This document shows positions 45,925 to 57,877 of a DNA stretch of 64,000 bases, piece after piece. The notes beneath the pieces were generated by a model. It was not told the origin of the DNA and did not search any database. It worked only from the letters and a program-made list of their open reading frames with translations. Position numbers and translations under genes: made by a program. Source of the DNA: Carnegiea gigantea (lineage: Eukaryota > Streptophyta > Magnoliopsida > Caryophyllales > Cactaceae); NCBI GenBank assembly GCA_029747015.1, contig JAKOGI010000053.1, positions 473,001-537,000 on the forward strand. Reading direction: 5' to 3'. Every line of letters starts with the position of its first letter. The stretch's first letter is position 1.

Positions 45925-46249
45925 AAAAAAAAATTTAGGCAGGGGTGGCGACGGAATGAACCATCCGTCGCCATCAGCGACGGAATTTCCGTCGCTGATT
46001 CCGCCGCTGATGGCTATAGATGGTCCATTCCATCGCCAACCCTGCCCCACCAATTTCCCACGCCAAAAAAAGTATGTCACAATTTCTGTCGCTGAATCTG
46101 TCGCCAATGACGACGGAATTTCATAATTCCGTCACCGGGTACTCAGCGGCGAGCGAAAATCCGACAGCCGTATTCCGTCGCCAATTCCGTCGCTGATTAA
46201 TCGTGTTCCATCGCTGATTCCGTCTTTACTTGGTCTTTTTCTTGTAGTG
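45925..46249. repeat. right subterminal repeats and terminus of CACTA
   Basis: Many direct and inverted copies of GCGACGGAAT/ATTCCGTCGC (45948-46225), ending in TTTTTCTTGTAGTG, the inverse of CACTACAAGAAAAA, at 46249. Confidence 0.9.
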
Positions 46250-46500
46250 TATGCTTTGTGAGAATGTTGATGATTATGTGTCCTTAGGTTACTTTAGAGG
46301 GAATGATCCCTCCATTGACCCTTTTTGTGTATGCCTAGAGGACTTACCTAAGAAAATCATGTGGAATACATTCTTTAATCCTTCTTATAGTTTTTCTATG
46401 GTCTTTGCTAAGGTTAAGAGGATATTTAATCTCTTTGGTGTAATTTTGGTTATTATCTCTTACCTTGTGTTTTTCAAATTGTGGTCCTAGGAGTTTGATA
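46250..46500 (+). pseudogene. unrecognised plant ORF, downstream half (split by CACTA)
   Basis: Open frame with VDDYVSLGYFRGNDPSIDPF, CVCLEDLPKKIMWNTFFN and YSFSMVFAKVKRIFNLFGVI, then a hydrophobic stretch (LVIISYLVFFKLWS) that could be a membrane segment. Removing the CACTA element plus one TAT brings this frame directly onto the one ending MFNI at 34086. A stop at 46488-46490 is followed by more similar-looking sequence to about 46555, where the neighbouring minus-strand Sirevirus begins. Confidence 0.6.
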
Positions 46501-46549
46501 TGCTCTTGCGCATGTTGACATCATCTGAACTGATGAGTCGAGGGTTTTG

Positions 46550-47410
46550 GAGACAAACATTGAGGGGGAAAATTTTGAAGGATCAGGGTTCAAATTTAAA
46601 ATACTCTAATAGAAGCAGTATTGAGGACAATAGCAGTGTCTTTGACCTTAGTGGTGTAGTACGCTTTACCACTACCCTTAGGTTCCACATTTTCAAAGTT
46701 TGTATAAAATAGCTAAACCAACTAAGAATAAACTTCATCACTCACATCAAATAGACTCATGCAACCTAATTTCTTCCATTTTTCAACAAAAGAAAATTTT
46801 ACCTGCCTCAAGAAATTGTAATCAACGGATTCACAAAGCACTAATTCCCTTTATACCACAGGGTTGACTTGTTTTACAGCCATGTCAATGAACCACTCAA
46901 GAGGAAGGTCTAGGAGTCCTAAGTCATCTAGAGAGTCTAGTTTAGAAAAGGAGTTATCATAGTTTGTGGACATTCTACCTTAGAGTTCGAGATAATGTTG
47001 ATTTCGCCGAACTTTAGCAGTCGACGTTTGGTGGGGCCATGAGTTTTCTGAGCAAGGATGGTAAATGCTTCAGCAAGGGTACTACCCTTGCGTTTGAACG
47101 ACATAGTTGAATGTGCTATCAATGTTTTTGATAAGAGAAAGATAAAGCTTTGAAGGGTGGAGGTTGAGTAGTGAGTAGCTTATGCCATGGCACGCTTGTT
47201 CATGGGGTTGAGAAGAGAGAAAAAGGCAATAAGAGGTGTCAGTTTTTGGACAGTATAGGATGGAAAAAGGATTTAAGCACAATTTTTGAGAAAAGACATC
47301 ATTGTTTTTCATGAACAAGAGTGAGAAACCGCCTAAAATTACTTTAAAAGATACAAAAAATTTGATTTTGAAAAGAATTGAAAAAACCACGGTTTTCAAA
47401 ATCCCCAACC
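46550..47410 (-). pseudogene. Sirevirus downstream ORF remnant (env-like position)
   Basis: Begins MSFKRKGSTLAEAFTILAQK at about 47103 and extends, with a frame change, through VKQVNPVVYRELVLC-like and NFENVEPKGSGKAYY text to about 46550. Its place after RNase H matches the extra 3' ORF (called env-like) of Sireviruses. Its function is unknown even in intact elements. I see no convincing signal peptide or membrane anchor here. Sequence 47110-47410 is untranslated leader between pol and this ORF. Confidence 0.5.
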
Positions 47411-47503
47411 AAATCTACTTGTCACAATTAATATGTGTGATGTAAATCCAAAGTCTAAGAACACAGATCCGATTTGGAATTTGAGGCATTGTCATAATGT
47501 CGA

Positions 47504-47781
47504 TATAACACCTCGAGTGTGGCTTAAAAGGATCGAAGTGACTACTTATATCACCAAAGGTGCACCTTTCTTTTCGGAAAGCTCACTCTTAAGAACTCCA
47601 CAGTTAAGCGTGCTTGTTGGGGTGCAATCTTAGGATGGGTGACCTCCTGGGAAGTTTCTCGAACAGTGTGTGAGCGAGGACGAAGCACGCCAGAAAGACT
47701 TGTGATGATTTGTGGGGCCAGTCGTCGATCCTTGAATCGTTATTGGTAAGACCTACGACCGAGAGAGGTCGGGGCGTTGCA
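47504..47781 (+). repeat. Cassandra 5' LTR
   Basis: 278 bp, starting TATAACACC (the expected TG has become TA) and ending GGGGCGTTGCA. It differs from the 3' LTR at roughly two dozen positions by eye, mostly transitions, so the insertion is older than the copia element at 14188. Confidence 0.92.
47591..47660 (+). promoter_or_regulatory. 5S-rRNA-derived internal promoter in Cassandra 5' LTR
   Basis: AGAACTCC-CAGTTAAGCGTGCTT (A-box region) and AGGATGGGTGACCTCCTGGG (C-box region) match the 3' half of plant 5S rRNA, the RNA polymerase III internal control region. Both boxes look intact in this copy. It is not a functional 5S gene: the 5' half is absent. Confidence 0.9.
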
Positions 47782-47952
47782 GATGGTATCAGAGCCGACC
47801 CGCAACCGTGAACTGCATCAGTGGATGGTTAACCGATGGCCAGTCACCTAGCGGGGCAAAGATACTGGATGTGGACCATTGGTCAAGAGGACTCGTAAGT
47901 CGGCCGGTTAGCGAGGCACAACGAGGACGTTGTGCGCTTCAAGTGGGGTGAT

Positions 47953-48231
47953 TGTAACACCTCGAGTGTGGCTTAAAAGGATTGAAGTAACTACTTATAT
48001 CACCAAAGGTGCACCTTTCTTTTCGGAAAGCTTTCTCTTAAGAACTCCATAGTTAAGCGTGCTTGCTGGGGTGCAATCTTGGTATAGGTGACCTCCTGGG
48101 AAGTTTCCCGGGTAGTGTGTGAGCGAGGATGAAGCACGCCGGAAAGACTTGTGATAATTTGTGGGGCCAGTCGTCGATCCTTGAAGCCGTTATTGGTAAG
48201 ACCTATGACCGATAGGGGTCGGGGCGTTACA
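47953..48231 (+). repeat. Cassandra 3' LTR
   Basis: 279 bp, TGTAACACC...GGGCGTTACA. The 5S-like region is at 48040-48109. The A-box AGTTAAGCGTGCTTG is kept, but the C-box reads GGTATAGGTGACC instead of GGATGGGTGACC. Confidence 0.92.
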
Positions 48232-48289
48232 GTTGAGTCCATTGTTATTGGAGTTTACTACAACACTTTATCACATTGGACTTTGAGGG

Positions 48290-50223
48290 ATCCTCCCTCA
48301 ATTCATGCATCCATCTTCAACATGCCAAATTCACTTCAAATAATATTGAGCTAATCTTCACCAAATGGTTTGGTGAAAATATTAGCTAATTGCAAATGTG
48401 AAGGAACAAACTTTTAATGATATGTGTTGCATTCATATTATTACATTGAATGGGAAATTTTTGAAAATCAATCCCAAGGTCCCGTAGTTATTATGTGATC
48501 CATAGTATTTGAGCACAATATACTCCCGCTGCTATGTATTCAACTTTAGCAGTTGATAAAGCTATTGAGCCTTGCTTTTTTAGTGTCATGAGACTAGAGA
48601 GTGTCCAAGAAATTTAGAATATCCTGAAGTACTTTTTCTGTATACCTTGCAGCCGGCATAATCTGCATCTGAATATCCATCTCTGTGATACTACAAACCA
48701 GTGTCCTTGGTTCTTGCAATTTATCTAAAAATCCTTTTGACAGCGATTAGATGTGACTCTTTCGGAGCACTTTGGAACCTGGCACAAACGTATACCCTGA
48801 ACATAATATCCGGCCAACTTGTTGTTAGATAAAGTAATGAGTCAGTCACTTCGCTGTAGACCTTTTCTAATACTGACCTACCATTTGAATCAAGGTCCAA
48901 CTTTGTATTCAATGCCATTAGAGTGTTGTCATATTTGACATCATCAAGCTTGTATTTCTTCAAGACTTCTTTCACATATTTACCTTGGTTGATAAATATG
49001 CCATCGTGGCATTGCTTGATTTGATGCCCTAGCAAGAAGTTTAGTTCTCCGATCATACTCATCTCAAACTCCTTACTCATCAAATTGGAAAACTCTTGAC
49101 ATAGAACATTGTTAGTAGCACTAAATGTGATATCATGTATACACACTTGAATGATGAGGAAGCCCTAAGAAGAAGTTGAGTTTTCCGATCGTACTCATCT
49201 CAAACTCCTTACTCATCAAATTGGAAAACTCTTAACATAGAACATTGTTAGTAGCACCAAATGTGATATTATGTATACACACTTGAATGATGAGGAAGTC
49301 TTCCCCCTTTATTTAATAAAAAGAGTTTTGTCAATCTTTTCTCATGTAAAATCATTTTCCAAGAAAAATTTGCTAAAATGTTCATACCAAGCTCTTGGGC
49401 TTGTTTTAAGCCATAAAGAGTATTATGAAGCTTGAAAACATGATTTGAAAACTCAGGGTTTTCAAAACCAGGAGGTTGCTCAATATAGACTTTTCATTTA
49501 GAAATCGATTTAAGAAGAAACATTTGACATCCATTTAAAATAACTTGATGCCCATATGAGACGCAAATGCAAGTAATATGTGGATGGGGTCTAATTTATA
49601 GCCATGGTGCAAAGGCCTCATCAAAATATATGCCTTCCCCTTGGTTGTATCCTTTCGCAATCAATCTGGCTTTGTTTCTACCACTATCCCATATTCCCAT
49701 TTTGTCCTAATCAATGGGTGGCCCTTTGGTCCAGGTGTGAGGGACCAAACTTGATTCCTCTTAAACTAGTTGAATTCATCTTGCATGACCAATGCCCTAT
49801 TTGGGTCTAGCAATGCCTCATTATAGCACTTTGGTTCTATATGAGAGATAAATAAGGAGAATGCACAAAAATTTCTCAATGAAGAATGAGTCTTTATGCC
49901 TGTATTCATATCAGAGAGCAAGTTTTGTAAAGAATGGGCAGACGAATACTTGAATCCCTTCCTTAGTTCATTGAACTAATTTTGAACCTATTTAGGCGTA
50001 CTTGACGATTGATCACTTTCAATTTAGGGTCTTTCACAAGCATTTTATGAGGTGTCTGGAGGTGCTCCAATGTCATTAGGCTAACTTTCATCATCCTGAT
50101 GTGGACTTTAACCCATAGTGCTAGGAGCACATTGGTGATTACTATTGTCTAGGACCCCTCTACCTTCATCATCTACATATTTGCTTAGCTGAAACCCATC
50201 AAATGAAGATGAACTAGCAAGAC
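48290..50223 (-). pseudogene. Sirevirus reverse transcriptase and RNase H
   Basis: Minus-strand RT blocks include FEMSMIGELNFLLGHQIKQ, LDLDSNGRSVLEKVYSEVTD and AVKRIFR, and the RNase H end gives NIFTKPFGED at about 48350-48390. The catalytic box, normally YVDD, reads CIHDI (about 49131-49146), so the first catalytic Asp is lost. A 136-bp tandem duplication (49026-49297) at that point shifts the frame. Further stops occur between 49300 and 50220. It lies downstream of the LINE insertion. Confidence 0.8.
49026..49297. repeat. 136-bp tandem duplication inside Sirevirus RT
   Basis: Units 49026-49161 and 49162-49297 each run from a GCCCTA(G/A) start through GAACATTGTTAGTAGCAC to ATGATGAGGAAG. They differ at only a few positions by eye. 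136 is not a multiple of three, so the duplication shifts the frame at the catalytic box. Confidence 0.9.
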
Positions 50224-50242
50224 CATCGTTAGTTTCATCAAA

Positions 50243-51016
50243 CAACACCACCACCACCACCTCCTAGTATGGGTACCACTTTCATGAGATTTAGGGAGAT
50301 TCAGATTTAGATAACCTCACCTCTATAGTCATCCATGCCTGTAGAGAGGCTAGTTCCAAGAGACTCATGAAAAAATAATTTTGTAAAAATATTTTATAGA
50401 AAAAGAATTTTACGAAAACATCTTATAACAAAAATAAAGATATGCGGTAAGAGATGAATTAAGAAATACTAATAAAACATATGGCAGTAATTAGGTAAAA
50501 CAAAAATAGAACAAAGAAGAGGAAAGTAATATACCTTAAAAAATAAAGGTAGACAAACAATATGTCTTCCCAAATATATGTACTACCTGCATACAAATAC
50601 GACATATAAAGAAAAAAATACCCCGCTGCAAAAGAATGACAACAACAGGGCCCTCTCTCTATAATCCAAGACCTTAATCCTATCCTGCCATAGTAATCTA
50701 TCCTAAGCCACTCGTCCAAGCTCTTCTTTGGTCATCCCCTACCTCTTTTACCTTCAGGGATATTAATCCTCTCGTATCTCTTCATTGGAGCATCCACATT
50801 CCTTCTCTTCACATGATCAAACCATCTGAGTCTAGTTTCTCTCATCTTATACTCAATAGGAGCCACTCTAACTATTTCTCTAATTACTTCATTCCTAATT
50901 CTATCCACCTTTGTATAGCCGCATATCCATCTAATCATCCTCATCTCTGCTACATCAACCTTTGAACCTATGTATTTTTTATAAGCCAGCACTTAGATCT
51001 GTACAACATAATAGGT
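50243..51016 (-). mobile_element. RTE-type LINE fragment 2 in Sirevirus
   Basis: A 5'-truncated LINE of about 774 bp. The flanks CATCGTTAGTTTCATCAAA (50224-50242) and CATCGTTAGTTTAATCAAA (51017-51035) are a 19-bp target-site duplication with one mismatch. The ORF2 C-terminal end (50732-50992) has MIRWICGYTKVDRIRNEVI and YKMRETRLRWFDHVKRR. The 3' UTR on the left ends in GGTGGTGGTG-like and GTTGTT sequence at about 50243-50265. Confidence 0.92.
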
Positions 51017-51035
51017 CATCGTTAGTTTAATCAAA

Positions 51036-51900
51036 AACAACATGAATAGATTCCTCAATGACCTTGGCACATTTGTCGTAAACATGAGAGGCTTTGCTAA
51101 CAAAGCAATACTAACAAATATACCTTCATCACTCCTTGGATCAAAATTACCAACGTTTTCCTTACCATTTTCATGGATGAAACACTTACTTTCAAAGGCT
51201 TTGAAATATAAAACATTAAGCTTCTTGCCTTTAAACAATTCTTATGGTGCCTTTTCGATAGGTGGTCGAATAAAGCACCTATTAAGTACATAGTCTGCAG
51301 TATTAACAACTGCAGCCCATAAGGACTTTGGCATATTATTTTCACAACTCAATCTTCCGGCTATATCTTCTAATGTCTGATTCTTCCTCTTAACAACTCC
51401 ATTTTGCTGTGATATCCTTGGTGCTGAAAAGTTATAAAAATTGTCATTCTTGTCACAATAATCAATAAGCTTATCTTGGTCAAATTCTCATCTATGGTCA
51501 GTCCTGATGGCTACCACATGCAAGTTATTTAATATCTGAAATTTCCTACACAACTTTACAAACTCCTTGGGAGTTTTGTTTTATCTTTCGAAAAGATCAC
51601 CCATGCGAATCTAGAGTAATCATCCACTATGAAAAATATGTATGAACTACCTCCTAAACTTCTAATACGGATTGATCCACATAGGTCCAAATGCAAACAA
51701 TTCTAAGCACCTTGAGGTAGAGACACATTTTAATGATTTGAAAGGAAACATGTACTTGCTTACCTCTAATACATACACTACACACACAGTTTTTCTCAAA
51801 TTTATAAGAGGGTAACCCTCTCACTAAATCATGCTTGACCAATTTATGAAGAGTGTGCATGCTAACATGTCCTAATCTACGATGCCAAAGTCATGCATCA
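51036..51900 (-). pseudogene. Sirevirus integrase
   Basis: The zinc-binding end (MHTLHKLVKHDLVRGLP and NCVCSVCIRGKQ, 51654-51860) is followed by core blocks (RTDHR-EFDQ, SAPRISQQNGVVKRKNQTLE, SLWAAVVNTADYVLNRCF) down to FVSIALLAKP near 51100. Stops such as the one after RTDHR break the frame, and the LINE at 50243-51016 separates it from RT. This is the integrase of the Sirevirus, read right to left. Confidence 0.8.
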
Positions 51901-52019
51901 TCAACAGACGTTTTCAGACAAGGAAGATGCATAAGAGATATATAATCAAGGTTTATGGTATAAACATTATCTAATCTAGAACTATACAATACAATGTCAT
52001 TAGATTTGGCATTTTTAAG

Positions 52020-52480
52020 AGTACATTAGGATTCATCAAACCATACACTGTTGCCTTTATCGTATAGCTATGAAATGTTCAACAAGTTGTATTTCAAACC
52101 ATCAACCAAATAGACAATGTCAATAGAGTTTATAGAATTCTTACCAATCTTGCCAACGCTAAAGATGCTACCTCGACCATTGTCTTCGACAGTCACTTTA
52201 CCTGATTTTTTTTGTTTTTGAAACTCAGTAAACATTGAGGCATCTCTAATCATATATCTTGGACACCTACTATCCAAGTACCAGAGATTGTTCTTTTCTT
52301 TTAAGCACACTTGCAACAGCAAAACTCAAACCTTCTTGCATTCTTGTTAGCAGGATTTGGACGAGGGTGACCAATGTCCAACTTCGAGGACATTGACCCT
52401 TTGCGAACCCATACTTATATGATCCTTGGGTAAGAGGTCTCTTTACCACTGAATTTACTATAGTTCTCATGACCTTTACC
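52020..52480 (-). pseudogene. Sirevirus protease, active site altered
   Basis: The block LWYLDSRCPRYMIRDASMF corresponds to the copia protease box WYLDSGCSxHM, here with Gly changed to Arg (DSR). YLVDGLKYNLLNIS is the usual end before integrase. The frame is open from 52322 to 52068, with upstream sequence in another frame. Confidence 0.82.
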
Positions 52481-52899
52481 TATATCAAAATAACCTGGAT
52501 ACCTATGACTGAAGTAGCTATGGTTCCTTTGATAAACAGTGTGACATTGGTAATTGTGATCAAGGTTACTGTTTTTGAAACTAGATCTACTTTAGACTCC
52601 CTGTGTGATGTCTCTTTAATAAAGAAGTACTTGTATGGCCTTTTCTTACTATTTGGGTTTAAACTAAGGCCTTACTTGTTAAACTACATGTATTGGGATC
52701 CAAGTAATTTGTCCAAATTCTCTTGACCCTTAGTAAGTTTCAAGAGAGACTTGTGAGATTATCACGCTTGTTTTGCAAAATAGTTTTCTCATTCTCAGAG
52801 CTCATTGACTTTGGTATGTAGATTTTCATGAGATCTTTACAAGTTCTCATTTTCCTTTTTAGGAACTTGTTTTCCTTTTTTTATGGTCTTAATTGTAGT
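52480..52899. other. Sirevirus gag-protease linker, no clear domain
   Basis: Decayed DNA between gag and protease; coiled-coil-like Leu/Lys/Glu text on the minus strand in broken frames. No separate gene. Confidence 0.4.
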
Positions 52900-54106
52900 T
52901 ATGTGATCTTGCTCATATTTAACACGCTTAATAGACATTGAGCAAGATACTCAGTTGTGAAAATAAGGAGATATTCTAATGTTACCTCTTCACATTCATC
53001 ACTTTCTCTAATGTTATTTCTGGCCATAAGACAGAGGTTGGCTATTTCTTCATCTTCACTTTCACCTTCAGAGCTATCACTTCACTCCATGTTGCAATCA
53101 TAGCTCTTTTGTCTACCTTTTTAGACTTCAATTTGGTTATCTCATTTTTCTTTTTGATGTTTGGACAATCCTTTATCATGTGATCTGGAAGTCCATAACC
53201 ATAACAAGAGTTTTGGTTAGTGTCAATTTTTGAGAAAAATTTACCTTCGCAATTTCGATTATTCCTCTTTGAGGTTGATCCTTTCCAAATTCTCTTGAAT
53301 TATGGATGCTTTTGAAATATTCTTTTGAATCCTTTGGGCATCATAGCCACTTATTTATCTTCATCATTTTCAGATTCCTCAAGTAGTACCTCAATGTCAT
53401 TGGACTTTAGTGCAAGTCCTTGTTGTGGTGCGTGCTCTTTAGTTTTTTCCTGCAAGTGAATTTCATGGGTTAGAAATTTCCGATAAGATCATCTAACTTT
53501 AGGGTTTTCAGATCTTGTGCTTCTTCAATGGTCATGACTTTGGGTCCTCACTTGATTTTTGGAAGACATCGCATCACTTTCCTCACCATATCTTAATTAG
53601 TGTATGTTTGCCCCAAGGACTTGAGGTTGTTGATTATATTAGTAAAGCGCATATACAGGTCCTTGATGGATTCTCTAGGTAGCCCCTTGAAAAGCTCATA
53701 TAATTGATGGACATAGAGACTGATTTTGGATTTTCAAACTTGACTAGTCCCTTCATAGGTAGTCTCCAATGTGCCTCATACTTCTTTGGCTGTATCACAA
53801 GCAGACATGGTTAAACTTGTTAGAATCCAAACCACAAAATAAGATGTTCAATGCCCTATAGTTTTTGGCCATTTTCTTAGTTTCTTCATAACTGAATGTT
53901 GATATGGGCTTTGGAACAATTTTATCTCCTTCCTTCATAGTAAGAACAAAGTCACCCTTGGAGATAATCTCTCTAAGCTCATAGTCATGATCCTTGATAA
54001 AGATCTGCAGGAGCTTTTTCCAATGAGCAAGGTTAGAATCATGAAACAAGGGAGGTCTAATAAAAGAGCGTCCTTAATCAGTTTCAACATTTCCAAAGGA
54101 AGCCAT
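52900..54106 (-). pseudogene. Sirevirus gag
   Basis: The Met at 54106 (MASFGNVETD) is followed by a TAA, then PPLFHDSNLAHWKKLLQIF, STFSYEETKKMAKNYRALN and GLDSNKF, the gag core of SIRE-like elements. A zinc knuckle at 53163-53210 reads SCYGYGLPDHMIKDCP: the second Cys of C-x-x-C is Tyr. The Lys-rich tail (KKKNEITKLKSKKVDKR) follows. The frame is broken repeatedly between 53100 and 53790. Confidence 0.8.
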
Positions 54107-54147
54107 GATCTTTTCCACAAGATGGTTAAGTCAGTGTGTATGGACCA

Positions 54148-54159
54148 GCTCTGATACCA
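54148..54159 (-). other. primer binding site, tRNA-Met type (Sirevirus)
   Basis: TGGTATCAGAGC on the minus strand, an exact match to the copia primer site, 42 bases before the gag start. Confidence 0.88.
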
Positions 54160-54180
54160 ATTAAAGGTCCTAGAAGATAA

Positions 54181-55900
<1,720 letters not shown>

Positions 55901-55905
55901 TACAC

Positions 55906-57877
55906 CAACACACCACCTCCCAGTGTGGGTCCCGCTTAAGCGGGGTCTGGGGAGATTCAGATGTAGGCAGCCTTACCTCTACCGACATTTATGCCCGTAG
56001 AGAAGCTGAATCTAATAGACCCACAAAAACAAGAGTTTGTGAAAACATTTTATCAAAGAAGGGGTTTGTGAAAACATTAAAAGGAAAAAAAAAAAAACTA
56101 AGAATACTCAGGAGGGAGTAAACTATGGAATACTAATAAGTCCGATGACCATGACTGTGTAAGTAAACATACATCCTACATACAGCAAAGCAGAGGAAAG
56201 AACCATACCTTAACAAACAGCAGTAAGCAAACATTGCCTCTTCCCAGATGTGTGCAGCACCTGCGTACAAACACGACATACGAAACCTATCCTACTATAC
56301 AAAATAAAATAAAATAAAATGCAATCAGGTGGCCAATTCTCTGCGATTTAAGGTCCTAATCCTATCCCGCCATATACTCCTATCCTGAGCCAAATCCTCC
56401 ATTAATCCTGCAACTTTCAGATCCTCTCTAATCACCTCGTCCAAGCTCTTCTTTGGTCGTCCCCTCTTTCTTTTACCTGCGGGAATGTTAATCCTCTCAC
56501 ATCTCCTTACTGCGGCGTTCACACTCCTTTCTTGCACATGGCCAAACCATCTGAGTCTAGTTTCTCTCATCTTATCTTCTATGGGTGCTACTTTAACTAA
56601 ATCTCTGATTATCCCATTCCTAATCCTATCGATTCTCGTATAACCACACATCCACCTAAGCATCCTCATCTCCGCTACCATCAACCTTTGGACCTGTGTC
56701 TTTTTTATAGGCCAACACTCAGATCCATACAGCACTGCTGGTCTAATTACCAGGTGATAAACTCTACCTTTTAAACCTACTGGCATCCTCTTATCACATA
56801 GCACACCTGAAGCATACCTCCATTTTTGCCAGCCCACTTTTATACGTTGGGTAATATCCTCGTTAATATCCTCATTCTGTTGGATGATCGAGCTTAGGTA
56901 TTTAAACTTCTTGACCTTTGGTATCACCATTCCATCAATGGTGACTTCTCCTCCCGTATCTTCCCTCCCACTGAAATAACAATGTAGATATTCAGTTTTG
57001 GATCTACTTACTCTAAAACCTCTAGATTTCAGTGTAAGTCTCCATCACTCCAACTTGTCATTAACTCCCTGTCTGGACTCATCCACAAGAACAATATCAT
57101 CTGCAAACAACATACACCATGGTAGCTCATCTTGAATCCCAATTGTAAGTTAATCCATAACTAGAGTAAAAAAAAAGGGTTTAAAGTAGAACCCTGATGT
57201 AGTCTCATACCAACAAGGAAGTCATTGGTAGTTCCTCTGGGCATCCAAACACTCATCCTACCTCCCTCGTACATATCCTTAATAAATCGAATATACACAG
57301 GGGACACTCCTTTCTTTTCTAAGCAACTTCGTAGCACTTCACGCGAAACTCTATCATATGCTTTCTCCAGGTCGATGAACACCATATGAAGATCTACCTT
57401 TCTATCTCTGTACAGACCCATGAGCCTTTTAAGGAGGTAAATCGCCTCTATGGTTGACCTATCAGGTATAAAACTAAATTGGCTCTCTAAGATCGAAATA
57501 TCCTTCCGCAACCTTTTCTCAATCACCCTCTCCCACAACTTCATAGTGTGATTGAGTAATTTTATACCCCTGTAATTATTACAGTCCTGACTATCACCTT
57601 TGTTCTTGTATAATGAGATGACTGGACTAAGCCTCCATTCTCTGGGCATCTTAGCCATCCTGTGAATAACATTGAAAAGTTGCGTTAGCCATTCTAATCC
57701 CTCTTCACCCAAACACTTCTACACTTCCACCGAAATCTAGTCTGGTCCCTCTACCTTCCCACTGGTCATCTTCCCTAGGGTATCTCTAATCTCTTCCTTG
57801 CTGAACGGTTCACATAAGTGGGCATCAGGATGCCTCTCACTACTCTCTACTTCCCTACTTGTTCGTACCAAAAATGT
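55906..57877 (-). mobile_element. RTE-type LINE fragment 3
   Basis: The longest LINE copy here. The 3' UTR end at about 55906 (minus strand GGACCCACACTGGGAGG) matches the end at 50260. ORF2 spans 57877 to 56325, and the right edge coincides with the start of the Athila LTR at 57878, with the ORF2 frame (TFLVRTSREVESS) running up to it. The missing 5' part should lie beyond the Athila element, outside the window, if the Athila inserted into the LINE. Confidence 0.88.
56325..57877 (-). pseudogene. LINE ORF2: reverse transcriptase and C-terminal region
   Basis: RT of RTE type, which primes on nicked target DNA. Blocks are PREWRLSPVISLYKNKGD, NYRGIKLLNHTMKLWERVIE, QFSFIPDRSTIEAIYLL, VFIDLEKAYDRVSREVLR and the catalytic FADD at 57096-57107. 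The C-terminal end (56325-56930) has VIRPAVLYGSECWPIKK, RMLRWMCGYTRIDRIRN and KRKRGRPKKSLDEVIREDL, the latter Lys/Arg-rich. Stops at about 57719 and 57159 and frame changes near 57000 disable it. The N-terminal endonuclease is not in the window. Confidence 0.9.

Larger units (their letters stand above)
34087..46249 (+). mobile_element. CACTA (En/Spm) transposon, with nested hAT
   Basis: A 12,163-bp element flanked by the 3-bp duplication TAT (34084-34086 and 46250-46252), as expected for CACTA elements. The right terminus reads, inverted, CACTACAAGAAAAAGACC; the left reads CACCACCAAAAAAG, a degenerate form. Both ends carry many subterminal copies of a GGCGACGGAAT-type motif. It encodes a TNP2-type transposase (35115-42840, interrupted by a hAT element) and a second Ptta/En/Spm-type protein (43458-45427). 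Without the hAT it is about 7.8 kb. Both genes have stops, so it is not autonomous. Confidence 0.93.
47504..48231 (+). mobile_element. Cassandra TRIM retrotransposon
   Basis: A 728-bp non-coding LTR element: LTRs at 47504-47781 and 47953-48231, a tRNA-Met primer site TGGTATCAGAGCC at 47784-47796, about 170 bp of internal DNA and a purine-rich AAGTGGGGTG before the 3' LTR. The LTRs contain a 5S-rRNA-derived segment, the defining feature of Cassandra TRIMs. Flanks GTCGA (47499-47503) and GTTGA (48232-48236) are a target-site duplication with one mismatch. It has no coding capacity and would depend on proteins from other elements. It interrupts the Sirevirus between RNase H and the downstream ORF. 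Confidence 0.95.

Noticed and set aside
47591..48109. Possible 5S rRNA genes (two copies about 450 bp apart)
   Set aside because: Only the 3' half of 5S is present, and each copy lies at the same place in a Cassandra LTR; these are TRIM-derived, not 5S genes.
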